Shown in pieces: positions 34,211 to 42,069 of a stretch of 64,000 bases of DNA (positions are counted from its first letter, which is position 1; every line of letters begins with the position of its first letter). A program made the translations under genes and the position numbers. The stretch is taken from contig JAUCDD010000025.1 of NCBI GenBank assembly GCA_034675505.1, forward strand, positions 62,001 to 126,000, in the 5' to 3' direction. The notes under the pieces are model-generated. The model was given only the letters and a program-made list of their open reading frames with translations. It had not been told where the DNA came from and ran no database searches. The stretch comes from Melaminivora sp034675505 (GTDB taxonomy: Bacteria > Pseudomonadota > Gammaproteobacteria > Burkholderiales > Burkholderiaceae_C).

Positions 34211-34627
34211 ATGCTGCAACCCGCACGCCGCAAGTTCCGCAAGGAACAAAAAGGCCGCAACACCGGCATTGCCACGCGTGGCAATTCGGTGGCCTTCGGT
34301 GATTTCGGCCTTAAGTGCACGGACCGCGGCCGCCTGACGGCCCGCCAGATCGAAGCCGCACGCCGTGCGATTTCCCGCCACGTCAAGCGCGGCGGCCGCA
34401 TCTGGATCCGCGTGTTCCCGGACAAGCCTATCTCCACCAAGCCCGCAGAAGTGCGTATGGGCAACGGCAAGGGCAACCCCGAGTACTACGTGGCCGAAAT
34501 CCAGCCCGGCAAGGTCGTGTTCGAGATCGTGGGTGTGCCCGAGGAACTGGCGCGCGAGGCGTTCCGCCTGGCCGCTGCCAAGCTGCCGCTGCGCACCACG
34601 TTCGTGACCCGTCAGATTGGCGCTTGA
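34211..34627 (+). CDS. rplP: 50S ribosomal protein L16
   Basis: A 138-residue L16 (MLQPARRKFRKEQKGRNTG) placed two bases after rpsC. It helps position A-site tRNA. The hydroxylated Arg region GRIWIRVFPDKPISTKPAEVRMG is conserved. Confidence 0.99.
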   Translation: MLQPARRKFRKEQKGRNTGIATRGNSVAFGDFGLKCTDRGRLTARQIEAARRAISRHVKRGGRIWIRVFPDKPISTKPAEVRMGNGKGNPEYYVAEIQPGKVVFEIVGVPEELAREAFRLAAAKLPLRTTFVTRQIGA

Positions 34628-34646
34628 GGAATAAAGAGAGATCGAT

Positions 34647-34847
34647 ATGACGAAAGCTGCTGAACTGCGCCAAAAAGACGTGGCTGGCCTGAAGGACGAA
34701 ATCAAGTCGCTGCAAAAGGCCCACTTCGGCCTGCGCATGCAAAAGGCCACGCAACAGCTGGGCAACACCAACACGCTGCGTACCACGCGCCGTGACATTG
34801 CCCGCGCCAAGACCATTCTTGCTGAGAAGCAAGCCGCCAAGGCCTAA
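34647..34847 (+). CDS. rpmC: 50S ribosomal protein L29
   Basis: A 66-residue L29, two-helix protein at the exit tunnel (LRQKDVAGLKDEIKSLQKAHFGLRMQKATQQLGNT). AAGAGAGATC precedes the ATG. Confidence 0.98.
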   Translation: MTKAAELRQKDVAGLKDEIKSLQKAHFGLRMQKATQQLGNTNTLRTTRRDIARAKTILAEKQAAKA

Positions 34848-34856
34848 GGAGCGAAC

Positions 34857-35126
34857 ATGACGGAAGCCAAGACATCCCTCAAGCGCACCCTGATCGGCCG
34901 TGTGGTGAGCGACAAGCGCGCCAAGACCATCACCGTGATGGTCGAGCGCCGCGTCAAGCACCCCATCTACGACAAGATCATGATCAAGTCGAGCAAGTAC
35001 CACGCGCACGACGAGAGCGGCGAGTACAAGATGGGCGACACCGTGGAAATCACGGAAAGCCGCCCGCTGTCCAAGACCAAGAACTGGGTGGCGACCCGCT
35101 TGGTGCAAAAGGCCGGCCTGGTCTAA
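34857..35126 (+). CDS. rpsQ: 30S ribosomal protein S17
   Basis: An 89-residue S17 (SLKRTLIGRVVSDKRAKTITVMVERRVKHPIYDKI). It is the last gene of this ribosomal cluster; rplN and the rest of the spc operon do not follow, and a strong terminator does. Confidence 0.99.
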   Translation: MTEAKTSLKRTLIGRVVSDKRAKTITVMVERRVKHPIYDKIMIKSSKYHAHDESGEYKMGDTVEITESRPLSKTKNWVATRLVQKAGLV

Positions 35127-35160
35127 GCCCTCTGCAGGCTCCGGGCCACGCGGCCCGGCA

Positions 35161-35191
35161 AAACGACCCACAATCGTGGGTCGTTTTTTTT
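35161..35191 (+). terminator. Rho-independent terminator of the S10 operon
   Basis: An 11-bp perfect stem (AAACGACCCAC 35161-35171, GTGGGTCGTTT 35176-35186, loop AATC) followed by T's to 35191. A second GC hairpin without a T-tract (CCGGGCC/GGCCCGG) lies just upstream. Confidence 0.95.
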
Positions 35192-35216
35192 CGTCCCTAC
35201 TTCAAGGAGATTGCGC

Positions 35217-35726
35217 ATGATCAAGATCGGTGACTCGCTGCCCGCAGCCACGTTGATGGAGTACCAGCACGCCGACGGCGGCGCCTGCGCCACCACCGGC
35301 CCCCAGCCGGTGGACGTGCAGAAGGCGGCGGCCGGCAAGACGATTGCCCTGTTCGCCGTGCCGGGGGCCTTCACCCCGACCTGCTCGGCGCAGCATGTGC
35401 CCGGCTACGTGGAGAACGCCGAGGCGCTGAAGGCCGCCGGGGTCGATGAGATCTGGTGCCTGTCGGTCAACGACGCCTTCGTCATGGGCGCCTGGGCCCA
35501 GGACCAGAAGACCGCCGGCAAGGTGCGCATGCTGGCCGACGGCGACGCCGCCTTTGCCAAGGCCACGGGACTGACGCTGGACCTGAACGGCAAGGGCCTG
35601 GGCCTGCGCAGCAACCGCTACTCGATGCTGGTCAAGGATGGCAAGGTGGCGCAGCTGAACATCGAGGCGCCGGGCAAGTTCGAGGTCAGCGACGCTGCCA
35701 CGCTGCTGGGCCAGGCGAGGGCCTGA
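35217..35726 (+). CDS. Peroxiredoxin (Prx5/redoxin-like)
   Basis: A 169-residue thiol peroxidase of the Prx5 class. The peroxidatic Cys lies in the hallmark PGAFTPTCS (about 48-56), followed by HVPGYVENAEALKAAGVDEIWCLSVND. It reduces H2O2 or organic peroxides in the cytosol using glutathione or glutaredoxin. ATG 35217 is preceded by AAGGAGA at ideal distance. It begins 26 nt after the S10-operon terminator and so needs either read-through or its own promoter, which was not found. Confidence 0.95.
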   Translation: MIKIGDSLPAATLMEYQHADGGACATTGPQPVDVQKAAAGKTIALFAVPGAFTPTCSAQHVPGYVENAEALKAAGVDEIWCLSVNDAFVMGAWAQDQKTAGKVRMLADGDAAFAKATGLTLDLNGKGLGLRSNRYSMLVKDGKVAQLNIEAPGKFEVSDAATLLGQARA

Positions 35727-35792
35727 GCGGCGAGCGCCGCCGGGGCGCGCGTCGGATACGGGTGCCGCCCGTCCCGGCCCGCCGGCGGCGCT

Positions 35793-35852
35793 TCAATTTT
35801 GATAGCTAGATGCCGGCTGCTGGCGCCGGCGTGAGCGCTCAAACACCCAAAA
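35793..35852. repeat. Dispersed repeat, copy (plus orientation)
   Basis: TTTTGATAGCTAGATGCCGG followed by CTGCTGGCGCCGGCGTGAGCG. It separates the convergent peroxiredoxin and GNAT genes and reaches to the GNAT stop codon. Confidence 0.65.
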
Positions 35853-35853
35853 T

Positions 35854-36381
35854 TCAGTCAATATCCGCCTTCAGGTAGTGCGCCCCGGCGATGGGGTTGT
35901 AGTAATAGGGCGGAATCTCCTGGAAGCCCAGCTCGGCGTAGAGCGCGCGCGCCGCCTCCATGCCGTCCAGGGTGTCCAGCAGCACGCTGCTGTAGCCGGC
36001 GCGGCGCGCCGCATCCAGCGTGGCCTCGGCCAGCTGCCGGCCCAGCCCGAAGCCGCGGAAGGCCCGGCGCACGTACAGGCGCTTCATCTCGCAGGCGTTG
36101 GCGTAATCGGCAGCATCCAGCGGGCGCAGCGCGCAGCAGCCGGCCAGCGCGCCATCGACCCGCGCCAGCAGCAGGCAGCCGCGTGGCGGTGCGTACTCGC
36201 CGGGCAGCCGGGCCAGTTCCTGGGCGAAATCCTGGAACGACAGGTCGATGTCCAGGCTGCTGGCGTATTCCTCGAACAGCTCGCGCACCGCGGCCATGTC
36301 GCTGGCCTGGGTCGGGTAGTGCAGGGTGATGGAGGGCGCCGCCTCCGGTGGCGGCGCCGTGTCCTGGGCAGCGGTTGTCAT
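35854..36381 (-). CDS. GNAT-family N-acetyltransferase
   Basis: A 175-residue acetyltransferase. The acetyl-CoA motif A is visible as MKRLYVRRAFRGFGLGRQLAEATLDAARRAG (V-R-R-x-F-R-G-x-G-x-G-R type, about 98-128), and the C-terminal ARALYAELGFQEIPPYYYNP is typical of the fold. The YYYNP ending is common in proteobacterial members of unknown substrate. ATG 36381 is the start. It is followed by a dispersed-repeat copy and shares the strand with the cytochrome b gene upstream. Confidence 0.9.
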   Translation of the reverse strand: MTTAAQDTAPPPEAAPSITLHYPTQASDMAAVRELFEEYASSLDIDLSFQDFAQELARLPGEYAPPRGCLLLARVDGALAGCCALRPLDAADYANACEMKRLYVRRAFRGFGLGRQLAEATLDAARRAGYSSVLLDTLDGMEAARALYAELGFQEIPPYYYNPIAGAHYLKADID

Positions 36382-36421
36382 CGGCGGCAGTGTAGCGGGG
36401 TGTTGCCGGCCCGCCGCCGGT

Positions 36422-37099
36422 TCAGGGGCCGCCGCTGTCCAGGCGCGACACCCACCAGGCCAGCAGCGCCGCCAGCGCCAGCAGGACCAGGGCCAGCATG
36501 CGCGCCGGCGCGTCGTCGCGCGAGGCCGGCACGGGCGCTGGCAGCTGCTTGTCCCCGGTCAGCATGGGCCGCACGATGCTGCGCCGGCGCACCAGGGCAT
36601 AGAACGCCAGCGCCAGCAGGTGCAGGCCGACCAGGGCGTAGAGCAGGTACTGGCCGACGTCGGCGTGGTACCAGGTGGCGCGCGCCACCCATGCGCCAGG
36701 CAGCAGGTGTGCCAGCGGCCCGGTGAAGGCGATCTCGTCGTCGCTGGCCAGGCCGCTGGCCACCTGCAGCGCCAGCGCCGCCAGCAGCGCGAACACCGAC
36801 AGCGCGCCCAGCGGCGAGTGGCCCACCTCGTCCACCTGCGGCTCGCCGTGCCCGCGCAGGTAGCGCAGCAGCCGCGCCGGCGTGTACAGGAAGCTGGCGA
36901 AGCGCGACCAGCGCCCGCCGACCAGGCCCCACATCAGGCGAAACGCCAGCAGCGCCAGCACAAGGTAGCCCAGGCGCTGGTGCCACGCCATGGCGTTGCC
37001 GCCGAGCTTGGCAGTGACCACCAGGGCCGCGAAGGCTGCGGCCAGGCTCCAGTGGAACAGTCGGGTGGGAAGATCCCAGATGCGGATGGAGTGCTGCAT
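36422..37099 (-). CDS. Cytochrome b (b561-type, membrane)
   Basis: A 225-residue cytochrome b561/Ni-hydrogenase-type diheme protein. MQHSIRIWDLPTRLFHWSLA carries the first His ligand (HW motif, about 16), AMAWHQRLGYLVLALLAFRLMWGLVG carries another, and the fourth helix region YHADVGQYLLYALVGLHLLALAFY carries the last ones. About five hydrophobic helices. It would accept electrons from quinol and pass them to a periplasmic cytochrome; the divergently placed cytochrome c' gene 197 bp away is the obvious partner. A short C-terminal helix ends the protein. Confidence 0.9.
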   Translation of the reverse strand: MQHSIRIWDLPTRLFHWSLAAAFAALVVTAKLGGNAMAWHQRLGYLVLALLAFRLMWGLVGGRWSRFASFLYTPARLLRYLRGHGEPQVDEVGHSPLGALSVFALLAALALQVASGLASDDEIAFTGPLAHLLPGAWVARATWYHADVGQYLLYALVGLHLLALAFYALVRRRSIVRPMLTGDKQLPAPVPASRDDAPARMLALVLLALAALLAWWVSRLDSGGP

Positions 37100-37296
37100 G
37101 GCGGAGGGTGGCAAGAACAGGCTGCAAGGGCCGGGACCGTGCCATTGTGCCGGCACCGCCGCGATGCCTGGGCATGGGCCGGGTGCACGGCGCGGCAGGC
37201 CTGCGCCAACCGCGCGATACTGCAGCGCCCGGCGCGGCGGCGCCCAGCATGCCGGCGCACGGGCTCCCCAACCATTCCCATACTCCACGATCCACC

Positions 37297-37755
37297 ATGC
37301 AAGCCAAATCCTTTGCCTTCGCCCTCGCCCTGGCGGCTGCCGCCACCGCCCTGCCGGCCGCCGCCCAGTTCGCCAAGCCTGAAGATGCCATCAAGTACCG
37401 CCAGGGCGCGCTGCGCGTGATGGGCCACCATTTCGCCCACATCGGCGCGATGGCCAACGGCAAGCTGCCGTTCGACGCCAAGGCGGCGCAGGCCGATGCC
37501 GAGATCGTCGCCAGCCTGGCAGCGCTGCCCTGGACGGCCTTCGGCCCGGGTACCGACAAGGGCGAGAACACCCGCGCCAAGCGCGAAATCTGGAGCGAGC
37601 AGGCCAAGTTCCAGGAGCATGCGCAGAAGTTCGAGGCCGAGGCCCCCAAGCTGCTGGCCGCCGCCAAGACCGGCAACCTGGACCAGCTGAAGGCGGCCTT
37701 CGGCCCCGCGGCCAACAGCTGCAAGGCCTGCCACGACGACTTCCGTGCGCGCTGA
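37297..37755 (+). CDS. Cytochrome c' (periplasmic)
   Basis: A 152-residue cytochrome c' with signal peptide MQAKSFAFALALAAAATALPAAAQ and one C-terminal heme motif CKACH (about 144-148), as expected for the four-helix cytochrome c' class. It binds NO and may protect against it or carry electrons. ATG 37297 gives the signal peptide; the longer open frame upstream has no signal logic. It is divergent from a b-type cytochrome gene, a common pairing in Burkholderiales. Confidence 0.93.
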   Translation: MQAKSFAFALALAAAATALPAAAQFAKPEDAIKYRQGALRVMGHHFAHIGAMANGKLPFDAKAAQADAEIVASLAALPWTAFGPGTDKGENTRAKREIWSEQAKFQEHAQKFEAEAPKLLAAAKTGNLDQLKAAFGPAANSCKACHDDFRAR

Positions 37756-37774
37756 CTGACCGTGTTGCCAATGG

Positions 37775-37808
37775 CAGCAGGCCGGCCCCCGGGGCGGCTT
37801 GCTGCTGC
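37775..37808. other. Hairpin between cytochrome c' and TlpA-like genes
   Basis: GGCAGCAG pairs with CTGCTGCC in the gap of two convergent genes. No T-tract on either strand, so a Rho-independent role is unlikely; it may stabilise 3' ends. Confidence 0.4.
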
Positions 37809-37831
37809 CTGGAGGCCGGCGCGGGCGGGCC

Positions 37832-38335
37832 TCAGGTCTGCGCCAGCAGCCGCTCGATCAGCTGGTGCAGCTCGGCGAAGTCGGGCGCGCCGACATAGCT
37901 TTTCACGATCTCGCCGCGCTTGTTGACGATGAACGTGGTGGGCGTGAGCTTGACGTCGCCCCAGGCGCGCGCCACGGCGCCGGTGTTGTCGATGGCGACC
38001 TTGAACGGCAGCTTGCGCGTCTCGGCGAAATTCACGACGTAGCTGGGCGGGTCGTAGCTCATGGCGACCGCCAGGGTCTCGAAGCCCTGCGCCCGGTACT
38101 TGTCGTAGGTGCGCACGATGTCGGGCATCTCGGCCACGCAGGTGGTGCAGCTGGTGGCCCAGAAGTTGACCAGCGTGACCTTGCCCTGCAGCGCCTGCAT
38201 GGCCTGTTGGCTGCCGTCCAGCAGCACGAAGGTGGATGGCGGGGCCTGGCGCACGTTGGAATTGAGCACCACCGCCGTGCCCACGGCCGCGCACACTGCC
38301 ACCGTTGCCGCCACCAGCCATTTTTTCATTTGCAT
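37832..38335 (-). CDS. TlpA-like thioredoxin-domain protein
   Basis: A 167-residue periplasmic thioredoxin-fold protein. An N-terminal helix (WLVAATVAVCAAVGTAVVL, about 6-24) anchors or exports it; FWATSCTTCVAEMP holds the redox pair CTTC (Cys63/Cys66), and LTPTTFIVNKRGEIV holds the cis-Pro. It is probably a reductant in cytochrome c maturation or disulfide control. ATG 38335 was chosen; ATG 38329, two codons later, is also possible. CTTC is an uncommon active-site dipeptide. It is convergent with a cytochrome c' gene. Confidence 0.9.
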   Translation of the reverse strand: MQMKKWLVAATVAVCAAVGTAVVLNSNVRQAPPSTFVLLDGSQQAMQALQGKVTLVNFWATSCTTCVAEMPDIVRTYDKYRAQGFETLAVAMSYDPPSYVVNFAETRKLPFKVAIDNTGAVARAWGDVKLTPTTFIVNKRGEIVKSYVGAPDFAELHQLIERLLAQT

Positions 38336-38496
38336 GTCAGACCTCGAACGCGCCTTGCCCACTCGGGCGCAGATTGTGCCGCAGTGTCCGCGCGGCCCCC
38401 GGCCAGGGTGTGATGCCCGGCGCGGCGCGAAGTTCTGCTGCCTGCGGCGGCCGCGCAGCGCGGCGCCGGGCAGGTGGCGATAATGCCCGTCCAGCC

Positions 38497-38904
38497 ATGA
38501 ATACGCGCCTACTCATCATTGCCCACGAGCCGCTCGCCCACGCCTTGCGTGCCTGTGCGCTGCACATGTTCCCCGAGTGCGCGGCCGACGTGCAGGCGCT
38601 GGACGTGCCCGCCCACGAGCCGCCCGAGGCCACGCTGCTGGCAGCGCGCGCCCTGCTGGCCCGGCAGGGGCACGCGCCGCTGCTGGTGCTGACCGACGTG
38701 GTCGGCGCGACGCCCTGCAACGTGGCGCAGCGCCTGGTGGACGGCGTGCACTCGCGCCTGGTGGCCGGGGCCAACCTGCCCATGCTGCTGCGCGCGCTGA
38801 CCTACCGCGCCGAACCGCTGGAGGCGCTCGCTGCGCGCGCCCTGGCCGGCGGCGCCCAGGGCGTGGTGCCGGTGGCAGCGCCGGCCGCCAGCGCTCCAGG
38901 CTGA
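38497..38904 (+). CDS. PTS EIIA component, mannose family (regulatory)
   Basis: A 135-residue EIIA(Man) domain. The phosphorylated His is His10 (LLIIAHEPLA), and LLVLTDVVGATPCNVAQRLV is the family second motif. It accepts phosphate from HPr. No EIIB, EIIC or EIID gene follows, so this is probably the regulatory PTS of beta-proteobacteria rather than a sugar uptake system. ATG 38497 gives the right length. HPr follows after 27 nt. Confidence 0.92.
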   Translation: MNTRLLIIAHEPLAHALRACALHMFPECAADVQALDVPAHEPPEATLLAARALLARQGHAPLLVLTDVVGATPCNVAQRLVDGVHSRLVAGANLPMLLRALTYRAEPLEALAARALAGGAQGVVPVAAPAASAPG

Positions 38905-38931
38905 CCTGACCGCCACTCAACCCCTGCTTCC

Positions 38932-39201
38932 ATGATCCACAAGACCCTCACCATCAGCAACAAGCTGGGACTGCACGCGCGCGCGTCGGCCAAGCTGACC
39001 AAGCTCGCGGGCAGCTTCCCCTGCGACATCTTCATCAGCCGCGGCGAGCGGCGCGTGAACGCCAAGAGCATCATGGGCGTGATGATGCTGGCGGCCGGCC
39101 TGGGCGTGCAGGTGCAGCTGGAGACCGACGGCGAGCAGGAGCACGAAGCCATGGAGGCCCTGGTGGCGTTGATCGACGGCAAGTTCGGCGAAGGCGAGTA
39201 A
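38932..39201 (+). CDS. ptsH: Phosphocarrier protein HPr
   Basis: An 89-residue HPr with His15 (GLHARAS), phosphorylated by EI, and Ser46 (NAKSIMGV), the site of HPr kinase. The Ser46 context fits organisms with HprK, which is not in this window. It sits between EIIA and EI. Confidence 0.98.
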   Translation: MIHKTLTISNKLGLHARASAKLTKLAGSFPCDIFISRGERRVNAKSIMGVMMLAAGLGVQVQLETDGEQEHEAMEALVALIDGKFGEGE

Positions 39202-39224
39202 ATCCGTTTTCCGGGGGACAGCGC

Positions 39225-40961
39225 ATGACGTTTTCCATTCATGGACTGGCCGTGGCCCGGGGCATCGCCATCGGCCGCGCGGTGCTGGCGGCGGCCAGCC
39301 GCATGGAGGTGGTGCACTACTTCATCGAGCCCGACCAGGTGGAGGCCGAGCTGGCGCGCGCGCGCCGGGCGCGCGACGCCGTCACCCAGGAGCTGCAGCG
39401 CCTGCAGGCCGACATGCCTGCCGATGCGCCGCAGGAGCTGGCGGCCTTGCTGGACGTGCACATCATGCTGCTGCAGGACGATGCCCTGGTGGGCGGCGTG
39501 CGCCAGTGGGTCAGCGAGCGCCTGTACAACGCCGAGTGGGCGCTGACCACGCAGCTGGAGCTGATCAGCCGCCAGTTCGACGAGATGGAGGACGAGTACC
39601 TGCGCGAGCGCAAGGCCGACCTGGAGCAGGTGGTCGAGCGCATCCTGCGCCACATGCGCGGCATGCACGACGGCGGGCCGGCGCGGCTGGCGGCGGCTGC
39701 GGCCACGGGCAGTGCCACGCCGCTGGTGCTGGTCGCCTACGACCTGTCGCCGGCGGACATGCTGCAGTTCAAGCAGAGCTTCTTCGCCGGCTTCGTGACC
39801 GGCATCGGCGGCAAGACCAGCCACACCGCCATCGTCGCGCGCAGCATGGACATCCCGGCCGTGGTCGGCGCGCGCGGCGTCAGCCAGCTGGTGCGCCAGG
39901 ACGACTGGGTCATCATCGACGGCGATGCCGGCGTGGTCATCGTCGATCCCTCGCCCATGGTGCTGGACGAGTACCGCTTCCGCCAGCGCCAGATCGCCCT
40001 GGAGCGCGAGCGCCTGCAGCGCCTGCGCCACACGCCCTCGGTGACGCTGGACGGCCAGCCCGTGGAGCTGCTGGCCAACATCGAGCAGCCGCAGGATGCG
40101 GCCGCCGCCCTGAAGGCCGGGCTGGTCGGCGTCGGGCTGTTCCGCACCGAGTTCCTGTTCATGGACCGGGGCGGGCGCCTGCCGGGCGAGGAGGCGCAAT
40201 ACCAGGCCTACCGCGAGGCGGTCGAGGGCATGCAGGGCCTGCCGGTGACCGTGCGCACCGTGGACATCGGCGCCGACAAGCCGCTGGACAAGAACCACCG
40301 CGACAGCTCGCTGAACCCCGCGCTGGGCCTGCGCGCGATCCGCTGGAGCCTGGCCGACCCGGCCATGTTCCGCACCCAGCTGCGCGCCATCCTGCGCGCT
40401 GCGGCGCACGGGCAGGTGCGCATCCTGTTCCCGATGGTGGCGCACCTGAGCGAGGTGCGCCAGGCGCTGGCCCAGGTGCGGCTGGCGCGCGCCGAGCTGG
40501 ACGCGCGCGGCGCATCCTATGGGCCGGTGCAGCTGGGCGCGATGATCGAAGTGCCGGCGGCGGCGCTGATGGTGCGCCAGTTCCTGGCGCATTTCGACTT
40601 CCTGTCCATAGGCACCAACGACCTGATCCAGTACGCCCTGGCCATAGACCGCGCCGACGAGGCCGTCGCCGAGCTCTACGACCCGCTGCACCCGGCCGTG
40701 CTGCGCCTGGTGGCCGACGTCATCGCCGAAGGCGCGCGCCAGGCCAAGCCGGTGAGCGTGTGCGGCGAGATGGCGGGCGATGCGTCCATGACGCGGCTGC
40801 TGCTGGGCCTGGGCCTGCGCAGCTTCTCCATGCATCCGGCGCAGACGCTGGCCGTCAAGCAGGAGGTGCTGCGCGCCGATACGCGCAAGCTCGCCGCCTG
40901 GGCTGCCCAGGTGCTGGCGGCCGATGAGCCAGCGCTGCAGATGGGTCTTGCGTCCAGTTGA
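39225..40961 (+). CDS. ptsI: PTS enzyme I (phosphoenolpyruvate-protein phosphotransferase)
   Basis: A 578-residue enzyme I that starts the PTS relay by transferring phosphate from phosphoenolpyruvate to HPr. Phospho-His200 lies in GIGGKTSHTAIVARSMDIPAVVG. The PEP-binding barrel has FRTEFLFMDR, RTVDIGADK, LNPALGLRAIRW, MIEVPAA and the catalytic Cys in SVCGEMAGD. ATG 39225 follows GGGGGACAGCGC, a weak site. Its stop is the last base before a copy of the dispersed repeat. Confidence 0.98.
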   Translation: MTFSIHGLAVARGIAIGRAVLAAASRMEVVHYFIEPDQVEAELARARRARDAVTQELQRLQADMPADAPQELAALLDVHIMLLQDDALVGGVRQWVSERLYNAEWALTTQLELISRQFDEMEDEYLRERKADLEQVVERILRHMRGMHDGGPARLAAAAATGSATPLVLVAYDLSPADMLQFKQSFFAGFVTGIGGKTSHTAIVARSMDIPAVVGARGVSQLVRQDDWVIIDGDAGVVIVDPSPMVLDEYRFRQRQIALERERLQRLRHTPSVTLDGQPVELLANIEQPQDAAAALKAGLVGVGLFRTEFLFMDRGGRLPGEEAQYQAYREAVEGMQGLPVTVRTVDIGADKPLDKNHRDSSLNPALGLRAIRWSLADPAMFRTQLRAILRAAAHGQVRILFPMVAHLSEVRQALAQVRLARAELDARGASYGPVQLGAMIEVPAAALMVRQFLAHFDFLSIGTNDLIQYALAIDRADEAVAELYDPLHPAVLRLVADVIAEGARQAKPVSVCGEMAGDASMTRLLLGLGLRSFSMHPAQTLAVKQEVLRADTRKLAAWAAQVLAADEPALQMGLASS

Positions 40962-41031
40962 TTTTGCTATAAAAAATATAGCTAAATGCCGGCAGCTGGC
41001 GCCGGCATGAGGCGGATTTCGCTCAAATTCC
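40960..41031. repeat. Dispersed repeat, copy (plus orientation)
   Basis: TTTTGCTATAAAAAATATAGCTAAATGCC, then GCAGCTGGCGCCGGCATGAGG and a TTTCGCTCAAATT end. It lies between the convergent ptsI and lipA genes and contains the lipA stop codon. Confidence 0.65.
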
Positions 41032-42039
41032 GGCCGCGTGCGCCTGTTGGTCGGCGTGGTAGCTGGAGCGCACCATGGCGCCCACGGCGGCGTGCGAAAA
41101 ACCCATGGCATAGGCCTCGCGCTCGAACATCTTGAAGGTGTCCGGATGCACGTAGCGGCGCACCGGCAGGTGCGCGTTCGACGGCGCCAGGTACTGGCCA
41201 ATCGTGAGCATGTCGATGCCGTGCGCGCGCATGTCGCGCATCACTTCCAGGATTTCCTCGTCGGTCTCGCCCAGGCCCACCATCAGGCCGCTTTTTGTGG
41301 GCACGCCCGGGTGCAGCTCCTTGAATTTCTTCAAAAGGTTCAGGCTGAACTGGTAGTCCGAGCCCGGGCGCGCCTGCTTGTACAGGCGCGGGGCGGTCTC
41401 CAGGTTGTGGTTCATCACGTCCGGCGGCGCGGCTTTCAGGATCTCCAGCGCCCGGTCGTCGCGGCCGCGGAAGTCCGGCACCAGGACCTCGATGCGCGTC
41501 GCCGGCGACAGCGCGCGCACCTGGCGGATGCACTCCGCGAAGTGGCCGGCGCCGCCGTCGCGCAGGTCGTCGCGGTCCACGCTGGTGATGACCACGTAGC
41601 TCAGCTTGAGCGCGGCGATGGTGCGCGCCAGGTTCAGGGGCTCGTCCTGGTCCAGCGGGTCGGGGCGGCCGTGGCCCACGTCGCAGAACGGGCAGCGGCG
41701 CGTGCACTTGTCGCCCATGATCATGAAGGTGGCCGTGCCGCGGCCGAAGCACTCGCCGATGTTGGGGCAGGACGCTTCCTCGCACACCGTGTGCAGCTTG
41801 TGCTCGCGCAGGATGGACTTGATCTCGTAGAAGCGCGTGGTCGGGCTGCCGGCCTTGACGCGGATCCACTCGGGCTTCTTCAGCACCTCGCCCGGCTCGA
41901 CCTTGACGGGGATGCGCGCCAGCTTGGCGCCGGCCTTTTGCTTGGCCGACGGGTTGTAGGCGTCAAAGGGTTGTGCTTCGCGCACGACCTCGGAGGTGCT
42001 GGCGGTGCGGGTGATGCTCAAGGGGCTGGTGGTGCTCAT
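41023..42039 (-). CDS. lipA: Lipoyl synthase
   Basis: A 338-residue radical-SAM enzyme that inserts two sulfurs into octanoyl chains. It has the auxiliary cluster cysteines CEEASCPNIGEC (about 86-97) and the SAM cluster CTRRCPFC (about 112-119); the C-terminal RSSYHADQQ supplies the Ser ligand. It works after LipB on the same operon (ybeD-lipB-lipA). ATG 42039 is upstream of a poorly conserved N-terminal extension. The stop lies in a repeat copy. Confidence 0.98.
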   Translation of the reverse strand: MSTTSPLSITRTASTSEVVREAQPFDAYNPSAKQKAGAKLARIPVKVEPGEVLKKPEWIRVKAGSPTTRFYEIKSILREHKLHTVCEEASCPNIGECFGRGTATFMIMGDKCTRRCPFCDVGHGRPDPLDQDEPLNLARTIAALKLSYVVITSVDRDDLRDGGAGHFAECIRQVRALSPATRIEVLVPDFRGRDDRALEILKAAPPDVMNHNLETAPRLYKQARPGSDYQFSLNLLKKFKELHPGVPTKSGLMVGLGETDEEILEVMRDMRAHGIDMLTIGQYLAPSNAHLPVRRYVHPDTFKMFEREAYAMGFSHAAVGAMVRSSYHADQQAHAAGI

Positions 42040-42069
42040 GGCGATCTGGCGGGGACGCAGGAAGAAGGG

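Noticed and set aside
37108..37296. Extended start of cytochrome c' (63 codons)
   Set aside because: The extension would put the signal peptide in the interior of the protein and covers the divergent promoter region.
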